Origin: Pseudomonas sp.
GTDB taxonomy: Bacteria > Pseudomonadota > Gammaproteobacteria > Pseudomonadales > Pseudomonadaceae
Reading direction: 5' to 3'
DNA length: 64,000 nucleotides
Assembly (NCBI RefSeq): GCF_030683065.1
Contig: NZ_JAUXMX010000063.1
Location: forward strand, 62,001-126,000
The position numbers were made by a program, and so were the translations under genes. Under the pieces are notes generated by a model. It was given only the letters and a program-made list of their open reading frames with translations. It was not told the origin of the DNA and made no database searches. Every line of letters begins with the position of its first letter. Within the stretch, counting starts at the first letter, position 1. Below are positions 8,803 through 17,201 of this stretch, piece after piece.

Positions 8803-10992
8803 TTACAGGCCGTTCTTCGCCTTGTTCTTCGCCTTGAATTCGCGGCGACGGCGGTGGAGGACCGGCTCGGTGTAGCCGTTAGGCTGCTTGGTGCCTTCGA
8901 CCACCAGTTCCAGGGCCGCCTGGAACGCGATGTTGCTGTCGAAGTCCGGCGCCAGTGGGTTGTATAGCGGGTCGCTGGCGTTCTGCCGATCGACCACCGG
9001 CGCCATGCGCTTGAGGCTCTCGATCACTTGCTCCTGGGTGACCACGCCATGGCGCAGCCAGTTGGCCATGTGCTGGCTGGAGATGCGCAGGGTGGCGCGG
9101 TCTTCCATCAGGCCGATGTCGTTGATGTCCGGCACCTTGGAGCAGCCGACGCCCTGGTCGATCCAGCGCACTACGTAACCGAGGATGCCTTGCGAGTTGT
9201 TGTCCAGTTCGTTCTGGATTTCTTCGGGCGTCCAGTTGGTCTCGGCGGCCAGCGGGATGCTCAGGATATCGTCCAGCGAAGCCGGCGCACGTTTGGCCAG
9301 TTCAGCCTGACGGGCGAACACGTCGACCTGGTGGTAGTGCAACACGTGCAGGGCGGCGGCAGTTGGCGAAGGTACCCAAGCGGTGTTGGCGCCGGCCAGC
9401 GGGTGGGCGATTTTCTGTTCGAGCATCGCCGCCATCAGGTCGGGCATGGCCCACATGCCTTTGCCGATCTGCGCGCGGCCCTGCAGGCCGGTGGCCAAAC
9501 CGGCGTCGACGTTATTGTCTTCGTAGGCGGCGATCCACTTCTGGGCTTTCATGGCGGCCTTGCGCACCATGGCGCCGGCTTCCATCGAGGTATGGATTTC
9601 GTCGCCGGTGCGGTCGAGGAAGCCGGTGTTGATGAACACCACGCGCTCGCTGGCCGCTTTGATGCAGGCCTTGAGGTTGACCGTGGTGCGTCGTTCCTCG
9701 TCCATGATGCCGACTTTCAGGGTATTGCGCGGCAGACCGAGGACGTCCTCGGTGCGACCGAACAGTTCGCTGGTGAAGGCGACTTCTTCCGGGCCGTGCA
9801 TCTTCGGCTTGACGATGTAGATCGAGCCGGTGCGGGTATTCTTGCGGCTGGTGTTGCCATTCAGGTTGTGGATGGCGATCAGGCTGGTCAGCACGCCGTC
9901 CATGATGCCTTCCGGGATCTCGAAGCCCTGGCTGTCGACGATCGCGTCGATGGTCATCAGGTGGCCGACGTTACGGATGAACAGCAGGCTGCGCCCGTGC
10001 AGGGTCAGCTCGCCGCCGTCGGCCTGGGTGTAGACCCGGTCCGGGTTCATGGTGCGGGTGAAGGTCTGGCCGCCCTTGGACACGCTTTCGGCCAGGTCGC
10101 CTTTCATCAGGCCCAGCCAGTTGCGGTAGACCACTACTTTGTCGTCGGCATCGACTGCGGCGATCGAGTCTTCGCAGTCCATGATGGTGGTCAGTGCCGC
10201 TTCCATCAGCAGGTCTTTGACCCCGGCTGGATCGGTCTGGCCGACCGGAGTGCTGGCGTCAATCTGGATTTCGAAGTGCAAGCCATTGTGCTTGAGCAAA
10301 ATGGCGATCGGCGCCTGGGCATCGCCCTGAAAGCCTGCCAGTTGGCCGTCGTCGAGCAGGCCGCTGTTGCTGCCGCCCTTGAGGCTGACCAGCAGTTTGC
10401 CGGCTTCGATGCGGTAACCGGTGGCGTCGACGTGAGAGCCGGCGGCCAGCGGCGCAGCCTGGTCGAGGAAGGCGCGGGCGAAGGCGATGACCTTGTCACC
10501 GCGAACCTTGTTGTAGCCACGGCCTTTCTCGGCGCCGCCTGCTTCGCTGATCACGTCGGTGCCATACAGGGCATCGTACAACGAGCCCCAGCGGGCGTTG
10601 GAGGCGTTGAGTGCGAAGCGTGCGTTCATCACTGGCACCACCAGCTGCGGGCCGGCCAGGTGAGCGATTTCTTCGTCGACGTTCTCGGTAGTGGCCTGGA
10701 AGCCAGACGGTTGCGGCAGCAGGTAACCGATTTCCTCAAGGAAGGCTTTGTAAGCCACGGCATCAAAGGCCTGACCGGCGCGGGCTTGGTGCCAGCCATC
10801 AATCTGTGCCTGGATTTCATCGCGCTTGACCAGCAGGGCACGGTTTTTCGGGGCCAGCTCGTTGATCACAGCCTCAAAGTCGGCCCAGAACGTGTCGGCA
10901 ACGATGCCTGTACCTGGGAGGGCTTCGTTATTCACGAAGTCGAACAGCACTTTGGCGACCTGCAGGCCACCTACTTGAACGCGTTCAGTCAT
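8803..10992 (-). CDS. glcB: Malate synthase G
   Basis: 729 residues, the normal length of isoform G. It condenses acetyl-CoA and glyoxylate to malate in the glyoxylate bypass, in the cytoplasm. Visible family features: TERVQVGGLQVAKVLFDFVN at the start, MNARFALNASNARWGSLYDALYGTD, TIMDCEDSIAAVDADDK containing active-site acidic residues, MHGPEEVAFT, and FLDRTGDEIHTSMEAG with the metal-ligand and catalytic acidic residues. The ATG at 10992 is chosen because GAGG stands six bases upstream; thirteen further codons are open upstream. Transcribed alone, with its own terminator. The acyl-CoA dehydrogenases elsewhere in the window feed acetyl-CoA to this route. Confidence 0.97.
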   Translation of the reverse strand: MTERVQVGGLQVAKVLFDFVNNEALPGTGIVADTFWADFEAVINELAPKNRALLVKRDEIQAQIDGWHQARAGQAFDAVAYKAFLEEIGYLLPQPSGFQATTENVDEEIAHLAGPQLVVPVMNARFALNASNARWGSLYDALYGTDVISEAGGAEKGRGYNKVRGDKVIAFARAFLDQAAPLAAGSHVDATGYRIEAGKLLVSLKGGSNSGLLDDGQLAGFQGDAQAPIAILLKHNGLHFEIQIDASTPVGQTDPAGVKDLLMEAALTTIMDCEDSIAAVDADDKVVVYRNWLGLMKGDLAESVSKGGQTFTRTMNPDRVYTQADGGELTLHGRSLLFIRNVGHLMTIDAIVDSQGFEIPEGIMDGVLTSLIAIHNLNGNTSRKNTRTGSIYIVKPKMHGPEEVAFTSELFGRTEDVLGLPRNTLKVGIMDEERRTTVNLKACIKAASERVVFINTGFLDRTGDEIHTSMEAGAMVRKAAMKAQKWIAAYEDNNVDAGLATGLQGRAQIGKGMWAMPDLMAAMLEQKIAHPLAGANTAWVPSPTAAALHVLHYHQVDVFARQAELAKRAPASLDDILSIPLAAETNWTPEEIQNELDNNSQGILGYVVRWIDQGVGCSKVPDINDIGLMEDRATLRISSQHMANWLRHGVVTQEQVIESLKRMAPVVDRQNASDPLYNPLAPDFDSNIAFQAALELVVEGTKQPNGYTEPVLHRRRREFKAKNKAKNGL

Positions 10993-11354
10993 CACTTGCC
11001 TCACTCTGCTCAGCTCTTCAGCTCTACTCAAATAGCCGCTTCGAACCCTGGGTTTAAGTCTTGTAGTCCGAGGCGCGGCATACTACATCAAGATTATTGG
11101 AAAATCAGTGGGTGTGCGTCGTTGTACGACCAAGAGACGATTTGCAGTCACGCGGCGGACGTTTTGTTCCCAAGTTAAGAAATTATTGTTTCATAAAAAA
11201 ATAAAAACAGTACACATTAATTGGGTTGGCGTTGCGGTTGCTGCGCGTTAGGCCGCCTATACTGCGGCATACATGTTGAGGGCCTGTGAACGCACAGCGC
11301 ATGCAGCGCCTGCGGGAATGTCGCGCCAGATGAGCGTGTGGAGGAGGCAAGACG
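10993..11354. other. Intergenic region between divergent glcB and the GNAT gene
   Basis: 362 bases. It must hold both divergent promoters. An AT-rich block lies at 11178-11220 and a TATACT, a candidate -10 for the rightward gene, at 11258-11263, but no -35 at proper spacing is convincing. I see no operator palindrome, RNA gene or short ORF I can support. Confidence 0.4.
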
Positions 11355-11813
11355 ATGCATATACACCAGGCCAGCGCGGCCGATCTCGACGACCTGACCC
11401 GGTTGTTTGCCGGCTATTTGCAGTTCTATCAGGAGGATAAGCCGCTGGCGGCTATCCGCCTGTTTCTCGACGCGCGCTTGAGTCGAGGCGACTCGCTGCT
11501 GTTTCTGGCGCGTGACGCGCAGGATCGGGCGCTTGGTTTCGTCCAGCTCTACCCGTTCCAGGCTTCGCTGGCGCTGCAGCCGGCCTGGTTGTTGAGCGAC
11601 CTGTATGTGGACGAGTGCGCCAGGCGCCAGGGGGTTGGCGAGGCACTGATGAACGCCGCCCGCGCCTATGCCGAAAGCACAGGCGCCTGTGGTTTACAGT
11701 TGCAGACGGCGAAGAGCAATCTGGCCGGGCAGGCTTTGTATGAGCGGCTCGGCTATGTGCGCGACGACCTGTTCCACACCTACTGGCTGGCCTTGCCGCC
11801 AGACGGCGACTGA
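11355..11813 (+). CDS. GNAT family N-acetyltransferase
   Basis: 152 residues forming a single GNAT domain. Motif A is seen in LSDLYVDECARRQGVGEALMNAAR (the R-R-Q-G-V-G pyrophosphate loop binding acetyl-CoA, about residues 91-104), and motif B in GLQLQTAKSNLAGQALYERLGYVRD. The final strand ends FHTYWLAL. The start ATG follows GGAGGAGG closely. Acyl acceptor unknown; the protein resembles small-molecule or amino-acid acetyltransferases. Next gene gcvR begins 56 bases downstream on the same strand, so cotranscription is possible. Confidence 0.88.
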   Translation: MHIHQASAADLDDLTRLFAGYLQFYQEDKPLAAIRLFLDARLSRGDSLLFLARDAQDRALGFVQLYPFQASLALQPAWLLSDLYVDECARRQGVGEALMNAARAYAESTGACGLQLQTAKSNLAGQALYERLGYVRDDLFHTYWLALPPDGD

Positions 11814-11869
11814 ACGCGCTGCAGTGGGCGTGTATTTCCTGACTGTTGAATGAAAACGAGAGGCTTGCC

Positions 11870-12388
11870 ATGGATCATCTGGTATTAACCGTCATCGCCA
11901 AGGATCAACCTGGCTTGGTCGAGCGGCTCGCCCAATGCGTGGCCGAGCACGGCGGTAACTGGCTGGAAAGTCGCATGTCGCGCATGGCTGGTCAGTTCGC
12001 CGGCATCTTGCGCGTCGCGGTGCCGGCCAAGGACCACGCTGAACTGGTCGAGGCGCTGCAAGGCCTGGGCGCCGAGGGGATTCGCGTGCTGCTGGAGCAC
12101 GGTGGCGCCGAGCCCTCCGGCAACTGGAAGTCAATTCATCTCGACCTGGTCGGCAATGACCGGCCGGGCATCATCCGCGACATCACCCGCTTGCTCGCCG
12201 AGCACGGGGTCAATCTGGAACGTTTGATTACCGAAGTGACGCCAGCGCCCATGAGTGGCGAATTGCTGTTTCACGCTGAAGCACAGTTGGCGGTACCACT
12301 CGAGTTTTCCCTCGATGCGCTGCAAGCCCAGCTGGAAACCCTCGCCGACGACTTGATGGTGGAACTCAATCTGCGCACCGATACTTGA
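11870..12388 (+). CDS. gcvR: Glycine cleavage system regulator GcvR-like, two ACT domains
   Basis: 172 residues from ATG at 11870, preceded by GAGAGG; eight further codons upstream are open without a ribosome-binding site. Two ACT domains in tandem: HLVLTVIAKDQPGLVERLAQCVAEHGGNW (about 2-80) and IHLDLVGNDRPGIIRDITRLLAEHGVNLERL (about 92-168). This is the arrangement of GcvR, which in E. coli binds glycine and interacts with the activator GcvA to repress the gcv operon. No DNA-binding domain is present, so it must act through a partner. Other two-ACT proteins of Pseudomonas look alike, so the exact target is inferred. Confidence 0.8.
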   Translation: MDHLVLTVIAKDQPGLVERLAQCVAEHGGNWLESRMSRMAGQFAGILRVAVPAKDHAELVEALQGLGAEGIRVLLEHGGAEPSGNWKSIHLDLVGNDRPGIIRDITRLLAEHGVNLERLITEVTPAPMSGELLFHAEAQLAVPLEFSLDALQAQLETLADDLMVELNLRTDT

Positions 12389-12433
12389 CGCAGAGGAGGG
12401 GTGGCACATATCCACGGTTGGCGTGGGTATCGC

Positions 12434-12554
12434 TGTGGATAAGCTGGGGAGCTATGGCGCCCGAGCTAGTGCCCCGCGGTTCTTCGGGTTCTGGTTAAAA
12501 AAGCAGCTGTTTCAATAACTTGTGCACACAGGCCGGGGATGCTTCTGTGGATAA
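12434..12554. promoter_or_regulatory. Cluster of DnaA-box-like 9-mers
   Basis: TGTGGATAA, the complement of the strict DnaA box TTATCCACA, occurs twice (12434-12442 and 12546-12554), with TTGTGCACA, one mismatch from TTATNCACA, at 12520-12528. They lie in a 250-base gap between the convergent gcvR and rarD genes. No AT-rich unwinding element is seen. Confidence 0.45.
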
Positions 12555-12637
12555 GGTTGGGATGGATGGCTGCACGCCACGGTTTACGGGGCATGCAGAT
12601 GGTTGAGTGTTTTTTATACAGTCTGGCGCCTGCTGGA

Positions 12638-13531
12638 TCAGCCTTGTCCGCGCTTGCGCAGGGTCAGCCAGGCGTCGACGCTGTACAGCGCCAGGCCGGC
12701 CCAGATGCAGATAAAGGCCAGCAGCTTGCTCGGGTCGAAACGCTCGTCGAACACTGTAACCGCCAGGATCAGCACCAGTGTCGGGGCTATGTATTGCAGA
12801 AAGCCCAAGGTGGTGTACGGCAGGTGGCGTGCGGCAGCGTTGAAGCACACCAGTGGGATTAGGGTGATAGGTCCAGCCGCGATTAACCAGAGCGCTTCGG
12901 GCGTACTCCAGAACGCGGCCTGGCTGCTCATCGCCGCGGGGTGCCAGAGCAGCCAACCGATCGCCAATGGCAGCAGTAGCCAGGTTTCTACCACCAGGCC
13001 AGGCAGCGCGGCGACCGGTGCCTGCTTGCGGATCAGGCCGTAGAAGCCGAAGGTCAGCGCCAGCACCAGTGATACCCAGGGCAGGCTCCCGACTTGCCAC
13101 ACCTGTTGCGCAACACCCGCTGCGGCCAGGCCGACCGCCAGCCACTGCAGGCGACGCAAGCGTTCGCCGAGCAGCAGCATGCCGAGCAGCACATTGACCA
13201 GCGGGTTGATGTAGTAGCCCAGCGCGGCTTCGAGCATGCGTTCGTTATTCACCGCCCAGACGTACACCAGCCAATTGCTGGCGATCAGCAGGCCGCACAG
13301 CGCCAGTACGGCCAGGCGCTTGGGGTTTTCGCGCAGCTCGCGTAGCCAGCCGGGGTGTTTCCATACCAGCAGCAGCGCAGCACCGAAGACTGCCGACCAG
13401 AGTGCACGGTGGACGATGATTTCCAGCGAGGGGATGTTCTGGATGGCTTTGAAATACAGTGGGAACAGGCCCCAGATGATGTAGGCGGTCAAGCCCAGAA
13501 TGTACCCGCGACGCGGGTTGGCGGTGGCCAT
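12638..13531 (-). CDS. rarD: RarD-type EamA family transporter
   Basis: 297 residues from ATG at 13531, where AAGGA sits seven bases upstream; a longer reading frame upstream lacks support. About ten hydrophobic segments are visible, starting GYILGLTAYIIWGLFPLYFKAI and ending AFICIWAGLALYSVDAW. The motif WGLFPLYFK near the N-terminus and EIIVHRALWSAVFG are characteristic of RarD, a branch of the drug/metabolite transporter superfamily found in the inner membrane. Substrate is unknown; RarD was named after chloramphenicol sensitivity. Single gene, convergent with gcvR. Confidence 0.9.
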   Translation of the reverse strand: MATANPRRGYILGLTAYIIWGLFPLYFKAIQNIPSLEIIVHRALWSAVFGAALLLVWKHPGWLRELRENPKRLAVLALCGLLIASNWLVYVWAVNNERMLEAALGYYINPLVNVLLGMLLLGERLRRLQWLAVGLAAAGVAQQVWQVGSLPWVSLVLALTFGFYGLIRKQAPVAALPGLVVETWLLLPLAIGWLLWHPAAMSSQAAFWSTPEALWLIAAGPITLIPLVCFNAAARHLPYTTLGFLQYIAPTLVLILAVTVFDERFDPSKLLAFICIWAGLALYSVDAWLTLRKRGQG

Positions 13532-13682
13532 GCAGAATCCTTGCTGAGGCGTGTCACGAAGGGCATGGATTCTAGTCGCGGGGCTCGACACTTGTCTGCA
13601 TGCTCAGGTTTTTCCTGGCAGGAGAAAAGCCGATTTGCGTAAGAACGGCTTTACAGCAGCCGGTGCCTCGGGCTTTACCTGT

Positions 13683-13773
13683 AGTAATCAGGGGGACGCC
13701 TAGTCCTTGCTGTGGTTCGGCACTCCGACGATATTCCGGCGGCGGCCCGGATCGCCAGCAAGCTGGCTCCTAC
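13683..13773. repeat. REP-like paired repeat
   Basis: Starts GTAATCAGGGGGACGCCTAG and ends with the inverted core ATCGCCAGCAAGCTGGCTCC-TAC. Its first half is the complement of the second half of the copy at 17099-17191, showing that they are one family. Confidence 0.75.
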
Positions 13774-13793
13774 GAGGTGCGGCTGAATGCCGG

Positions 13794-13961
13794 GTAGGGT
13801 GCGCCATGCGCACCACTTTCTGCCGCTGTCGGCAGCGAACTGCAGTTGGAGTCGTTGATACGCGATCGGCAACCTGCGTCTGGAGTCGATCCGTGTAGGC
13901 GCGCAGGGGGGCGCCCGGTCTTTATCCACGCAATTGCTGCGGTGCGCGCGGCGCACCCTAC
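13794..13961. repeat. Inverted pair of GTAGGGTGCGC repeats
   Basis: GTAGGGTGCGCCATGCGCACC at 13794 on and its inverted relative at 13942-13961 bracket 127 bases. The same unit recurs at 19104, 54277-54333 and 63968. Confidence 0.7.
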
Positions 13962-13999
13962 GTGCATAGCCTGCGTCCAGGTCTGCTGGGTAGCGTTTA

Positions 14000-14974
14000 T
14001 CAGAACAACCTGAGCGGTTCTTCATCGAGCGCCGCCAGTTGCTCGCGCAGCATCAACACCTGTTCGCCCCAATAACGCTCAGTGCCGAACCAGGGGAAAC
14101 TATGGGGGAATGCCGGGTCGTCCCAACGCCGCGCCAGCCAGGCGCTGTAGTGCATCAGGCGCAGGGAGCGCAGGCCCTCGATCAGCGGCAGTTCGCGCGG
14201 GTTGAAGTCGTGGAACTCCTGGTAGCCGTCCATCAGTTCGGACAACTGGCTGAGGCGCTCATGGCGCTCGCCGGCCAGCATCATCCACAGATCCTGTACC
14301 GCGGGCCCCATGCGGCAGTCGTCGAGGTCGACCATATGGAAGGTGTCGTCGCGGCACAGCAGGTTGCCGGGGTGGCAGTCGCCATGCAGGCGAATCGCTT
14401 GCACCGGGTTGTTGGCGAACAAACTGTCGAGGCGCTTGAGCAGGTCGCGGGCCACCGACTCGTAGGCGGGTAACAGGCTGCGCGGAATGAAGTTGCCATC
14501 CAGCAGGGTGGCCAGCGAGGCGTGGCCGAAGTTTTCCACCTGCAGGGTTTCCCGGTGGGCGAAGGGCTTGAGCGAACCAACGGCATGCAGGCGCCCGAGC
14601 AGTTGGCCGAGGCGATGGAGTTGCTCCAGGTTGCCCGGCTCCGGCGCACGGCCACCGCGGCGCGGGAACAGGGCAAAACGGAAGCCGGCATGTTCGAACA
14701 GGGTTTCGCCATCACGTACCAAAGGTGCCACCACCGGCACCTCGCATTCGGCCAGTTCGAAGGTGAAACTGTGCTCCTCGCGAATCGCCGCGTCGGTCCA
14801 GCGCTGCGGCCGGTAGAACTTGGCGATCAGCGGCGTTTCGTCCTCGATACCCACTTGGTAGACGCGATTCTCATAGCTGTTGAGCGCCAAGATCCGGGCA
14901 TCGCTGAGGTAGCCAATGCTTTCCACGGCATCCAGCACCAGGTCGGGGGTCAGTGCGGCAAATGGATGGGACAT
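14000..14974 (-). CDS. srkA: Stress response kinase A (YihE-type)
   Basis: 324 residues, the usual length. It is a small cytoplasmic protein kinase of the APH-like fold. LNSYENRVYQVG begins the nucleotide-binding lobe and LIAKFYRP supplies the ATP-binding lysine; IRLHGDCHPGNLL carries the catalytic Asp (about residue 201) and MVDLDDCRMGPAVQDLW the metal-binding Asp. In E. coli, SrkA (YihE) is under Cpx control and protects cells against MazF-linked death by phosphorylating unknown targets. The start at 14974 gives the expected MSHPFAALTPD N-terminus. Single gene on the minus strand. Confidence 0.93.
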   Translation of the reverse strand: MSHPFAALTPDLVLDAVESIGYLSDARILALNSYENRVYQVGIEDETPLIAKFYRPQRWTDAAIREEHSFTFELAECEVPVVAPLVRDGETLFEHAGFRFALFPRRGGRAPEPGNLEQLHRLGQLLGRLHAVGSLKPFAHRETLQVENFGHASLATLLDGNFIPRSLLPAYESVARDLLKRLDSLFANNPVQAIRLHGDCHPGNLLCRDDTFHMVDLDDCRMGPAVQDLWMMLAGERHERLSQLSELMDGYQEFHDFNPRELPLIEGLRSLRLMHYSAWLARRWDDPAFPHSFPWFGTERYWGEQVLMLREQLAALDEEPLRLF

Positions 14975-15041
14975 GGTCGGCTCCGGTCTCTGGGCCGACG
15001 AGTGTAGCGCTTATCCGGGGCTGGGCGTGTCCGGGGTCTTT

Positions 15042-15186
15042 GTAGGATGCGGTTGAGCGTAGCGATACCCATCGGCAGTCAGTCAATCGGCGCGCAGACC
15101 GATTATGACCATCGTCAGCAATTACCTGCCTGGAGGTGAGTTGGCACTCGCGGTGATGGGTATCGCTGCGCTCAACGCCATCCTAC
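15042..15186. repeat. Inverted pair of GATGGGTATCGCTGCGCTCAA repeats
   Basis: GTAGGATGC...GATACCCATC at 15042-15073 and its complement GATGGGTATCGC...CATCCTAC at 15155-15186 form an inverted pair in the srkA-comF gap. The same pair recurs at 24383-24414 and 24449-24494. Confidence 0.75.
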
Positions 15187-15219
15187 GAATCGGTTCGAGC
15201 CCGGATGCGATCGCTGGCG

Positions 15220-15954
15220 TCAGTCCCCAGGTTTCGGCGTGCGCGCCAGGCAATAGATGTCGACCCGCGCCGCGCCGGCCTTTTTCAGCAGCCGCGCCAG
15301 GCTTTCGGCGGTGGCGCCGGTGGTCAGCACATCGTCGACCAGGGCCAGGTGCAGGCCGTCGACCTGACTTTCAGGTGCGAGGGCAAAGGCGCGGCGCAGG
15401 TTGCGTTTACGGGTGGCGGCGTCCAGTTGCTGCTGCGCTGGCGTGTCGATAATCCGTTGCAGCCAGTGCTTGTGTAGCGGCAGCGTCAACTGCTCGCTCA
15501 ACCACTGGGCGAGCAACTCTGCCTGATTGAAGCCACGCTGGCGCTGCCGGCGTATGGCCAGGGGGACGGGCAACAGCAGGTCGGGTCTGGCCAGGCCTTC
15601 ATCGAAGGCGTGCCGCAAGTGGTGTGACAAAAGCTCGCCGAGCAGACGTCCCAGTGGCCACTTGGCCTGGTGCTTGAAGCGGGTAATCAGGCTGTCGATC
15701 GGGAAGGCATAACGCCAGGGTGCCTCGACGCGATCAAAGCGCGGCGCGCGTTTCAGGCAGCCACCGCAGGTAAGTCCAGCGTGCGGCAGTGGCAGGGCGC
15801 ATATCTGGCAGCGTGGGCCAAGCCATGGCAGCTCGCTCTCACAGCTGACGCACAGGCTGCTTGTGCTGTCCGCCGGCTCGTCGCAGAGCAGGCAGTGCTG
15901 TTTGTTTTTTAACCACTTGTAAACCTTGTGCTGCTCGTCTAGTTGACAGCGCAT
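15220..15954 (-). CDS. comF: ComF family phosphoribosyltransferase-like protein
   Basis: 244 residues. An N-terminal zinc-ribbon-like part has four CxxC pairs (CLLC, CVSC, CQIC, CGGC within residues 21-67). The C-terminal part is a type I phosphoribosyltransferase fold with the PRPP loop LALVDDVLTTGATAES (about residues 202-217). RRQRQRGFNQAELLA is the ComF signature. In competent bacteria ComF helps bring DNA into the cytosol; its role in Pseudomonas is unclear. It is divergent from bioB, and its first codons overlap a BirA-like operator and the bioB -35 element. Confidence 0.93.
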   Translation of the reverse strand: MRCQLDEQHKVYKWLKNKQHCLLCDEPADSTSSLCVSCESELPWLGPRCQICALPLPHAGLTCGGCLKRAPRFDRVEAPWRYAFPIDSLITRFKHQAKWPLGRLLGELLSHHLRHAFDEGLARPDLLLPVPLAIRRQRQRGFNQAELLAQWLSEQLTLPLHKHWLQRIIDTPAQQQLDAATRKRNLRRAFALAPESQVDGLHLALVDDVLTTGATAESLARLLKKAGAARVDIYCLARTPKPGD

Positions 15955-15971
15955 AAAGCTTCCTTAAATAT
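15917..15971 (+). promoter_or_regulatory. bioB promoter with BirA-like operator
   Basis: TTGTAAACC (15917-15925), a 15-base spacer, and AGTTGACAG (15941-15949) match the bacterial BirA operator TTGTAAACC-N15-GGTTTACAA at 9/9 and 6/9. The right arm contains a perfect -35 TTGACA (15943-15948); a weak AAATAT -10 follows after 17 bases. The bioB ATG is 63 bases further on. The left arm lies inside the comF coding sequence. Confidence 0.6.
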
Positions 15972-16033
15972 GCCGAACATCCGTGTCGTGCTGGCTGATT
16001 TTAGCAGCCGCTACAACCAACAAGGAATTACCG

Positions 16034-17089
16034 ATGAGCGCCACCACCGCTGCCCACTTGCGTCACGATTGGACCCTAACCGAGGTCAAGGCGCTCTTCG
16101 AACAACCCTTCAACGACCTGCTGTTCAACGCGCAGACCGTGCACCGTGCGCATTTCGACCAGAATCGCGTACAGGTCTCGACCCTGTTGTCGATCAAGAC
16201 CGGCGCCTGTCCGGAAGACTGCAAGTACTGCCCGCAGTCCGGCCATTACAACACCGGCCTGGAAAAGGAAAAACTGCTGGAAGTGCAGAAAGTGCTGGAG
16301 GCCGCCGCCGAGGCCAAGGCCATTGGCTCTACCCGCTTCTGCATGGGCGCGGCCTGGAAGCACCCATCGGCCAAGGACATGCCCTACGTGCTGCAGATGG
16401 TCAAAGGCGTGCGGGCCCTGGGTCTGGAAACCTGCATGACCCTGGGCAAGCTCGACAAGGAGCAGACCGCCGCCCTGGCCGAAGCTGGCCTCGATTACTA
16501 CAACCACAACCTGGACACCTCGCCGGAGTTCTACGGCAGCATCATCACCACCCGCACCTATGGCGAGCGCCTGGAAACCCTGGCGTATGTACGTGATTCG
16601 GGAATGAAGATCTGCTCCGGCGGCATCCTTGGCATGGGCGAGTCGCTGGACGACCGCGCCGGCCTGCTGATCCAGCTGGCCAATCTGCCGGAACACCCGG
16701 AGTCGGTGCCGATCAACATGCTGGTCAAGGTCAAGGGCACGCCGCTGGCCGATGAGCAGGATGTCGATCCCTTCGACTTCATCCGCATGCTCGCCGTGGC
16801 GCGGATCATGATGCCGCACTCGCACGTGCGCCTGTCCGCCGGCCGCGAGGCGATGAACGAGCAGATGCAGGCTTTGGCCTTCTTCGCCGGTGCCAATTCG
16901 ATCTTCTACGGCGAGAAGCTGCTGACCACTGCCAACCCTCAGGCTGGCAAAGACATGCAACTGTTTGCCCGTCTCGGCATCAAGCCTGAAGAGCGCGAAG
17001 AGCACGCCGACGAAGTGCACCAGGCTGCTATCGAGCAAGCGCTGGCCGAGCAGCGTGATTCCAGCTTGTTCTATAACGCTGCGGTCTAA
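16034..17089 (+). CDS. bioB: Biotin synthase
   Basis: 351 residues from ATG at 16034, preceded by AAGGAA. It is a radical SAM enzyme inserting sulfur into dethiobiotin, the last step of biotin synthesis. The SAM cluster motif CPEDCKYC gives C59, C63 and C66. YYNHNLDTSPEFYG, CSGGILGMGE and the C-terminal GANSIFYGEKLLTT are all conserved in BioB; the second cluster Cys/Arg set is in RFCMGAAW, LETCMTLG, MKICSGG and RLSAGRE. First gene of the bioBFHCD cluster. A REP element separates it from bioF. Confidence 0.98.
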   Translation: MSATTAAHLRHDWTLTEVKALFEQPFNDLLFNAQTVHRAHFDQNRVQVSTLLSIKTGACPEDCKYCPQSGHYNTGLEKEKLLEVQKVLEAAAEAKAIGSTRFCMGAAWKHPSAKDMPYVLQMVKGVRALGLETCMTLGKLDKEQTAALAEAGLDYYNHNLDTSPEFYGSIITTRTYGERLETLAYVRDSGMKICSGGILGMGESLDDRAGLLIQLANLPEHPESVPINMLVKVKGTPLADEQDVDPFDFIRMLAVARIMMPHSHVRLSAGREAMNEQMQALAFFAGANSIFYGEKLLTTANPQAGKDMQLFARLGIKPEEREEHADEVHQAAIEQALAEQRDSSLFYNAAV

Positions 17090-17098
17090 CCCGTTTTT

Positions 17099-17191
17099 GT
17101 AGGAGCCAGCTTGCTGGCGATCCGGCACTCTGGCGATCCGTCGTCGGTTGGTGGATCGCCAGCAAGGACTAGGCGTCCCCCTGGCTCCTAC
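17099..17191. repeat. REP-like paired repeat between bioB and bioF
   Basis: GTAGGAGCCAGCTTGCTGGCGATC opens it and an inverted, slightly different copy closes it with GGCTCCTAC, 11 bases before the bioF ATG. It occupies almost all of the bioB-bioF gap inside an operon. Confidence 0.85.
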
Positions 17192-17201
17192 GGTGATTGC
17201 C

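Larger units (their letters stand above)
13532..13999. other. Intergenic region rarD-srkA, filled mostly by repeats
   Basis: 468 bases. It carries a REP-like pair (13683-13773) and an inverted pair of a second repeat family (13794-13814 and 13942-13961, the GTAGGGTGCGCCATGCGCACC type). TTATCCACG at 13922-13930 is one mismatch from a DnaA box. I see no supported coding sequence. Confidence 0.6.

Noticed and set aside
9028..11178. 716-codon open frame on the plus strand
   Set aside because: It is antisense to glcB, whose protein is unmistakable; GC-rich third positions create long shadow frames here. The same holds for the long minus-strand frames over fadE1-fadE2 (22407-28434) and over the receptor gene (35187-37475).
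12389..12637. Origin of replication
   Set aside because: DnaA boxes are few, no AT-rich unwinding region, and none of dnaA, dnaN, recF, gyrB or rpmH is nearby.
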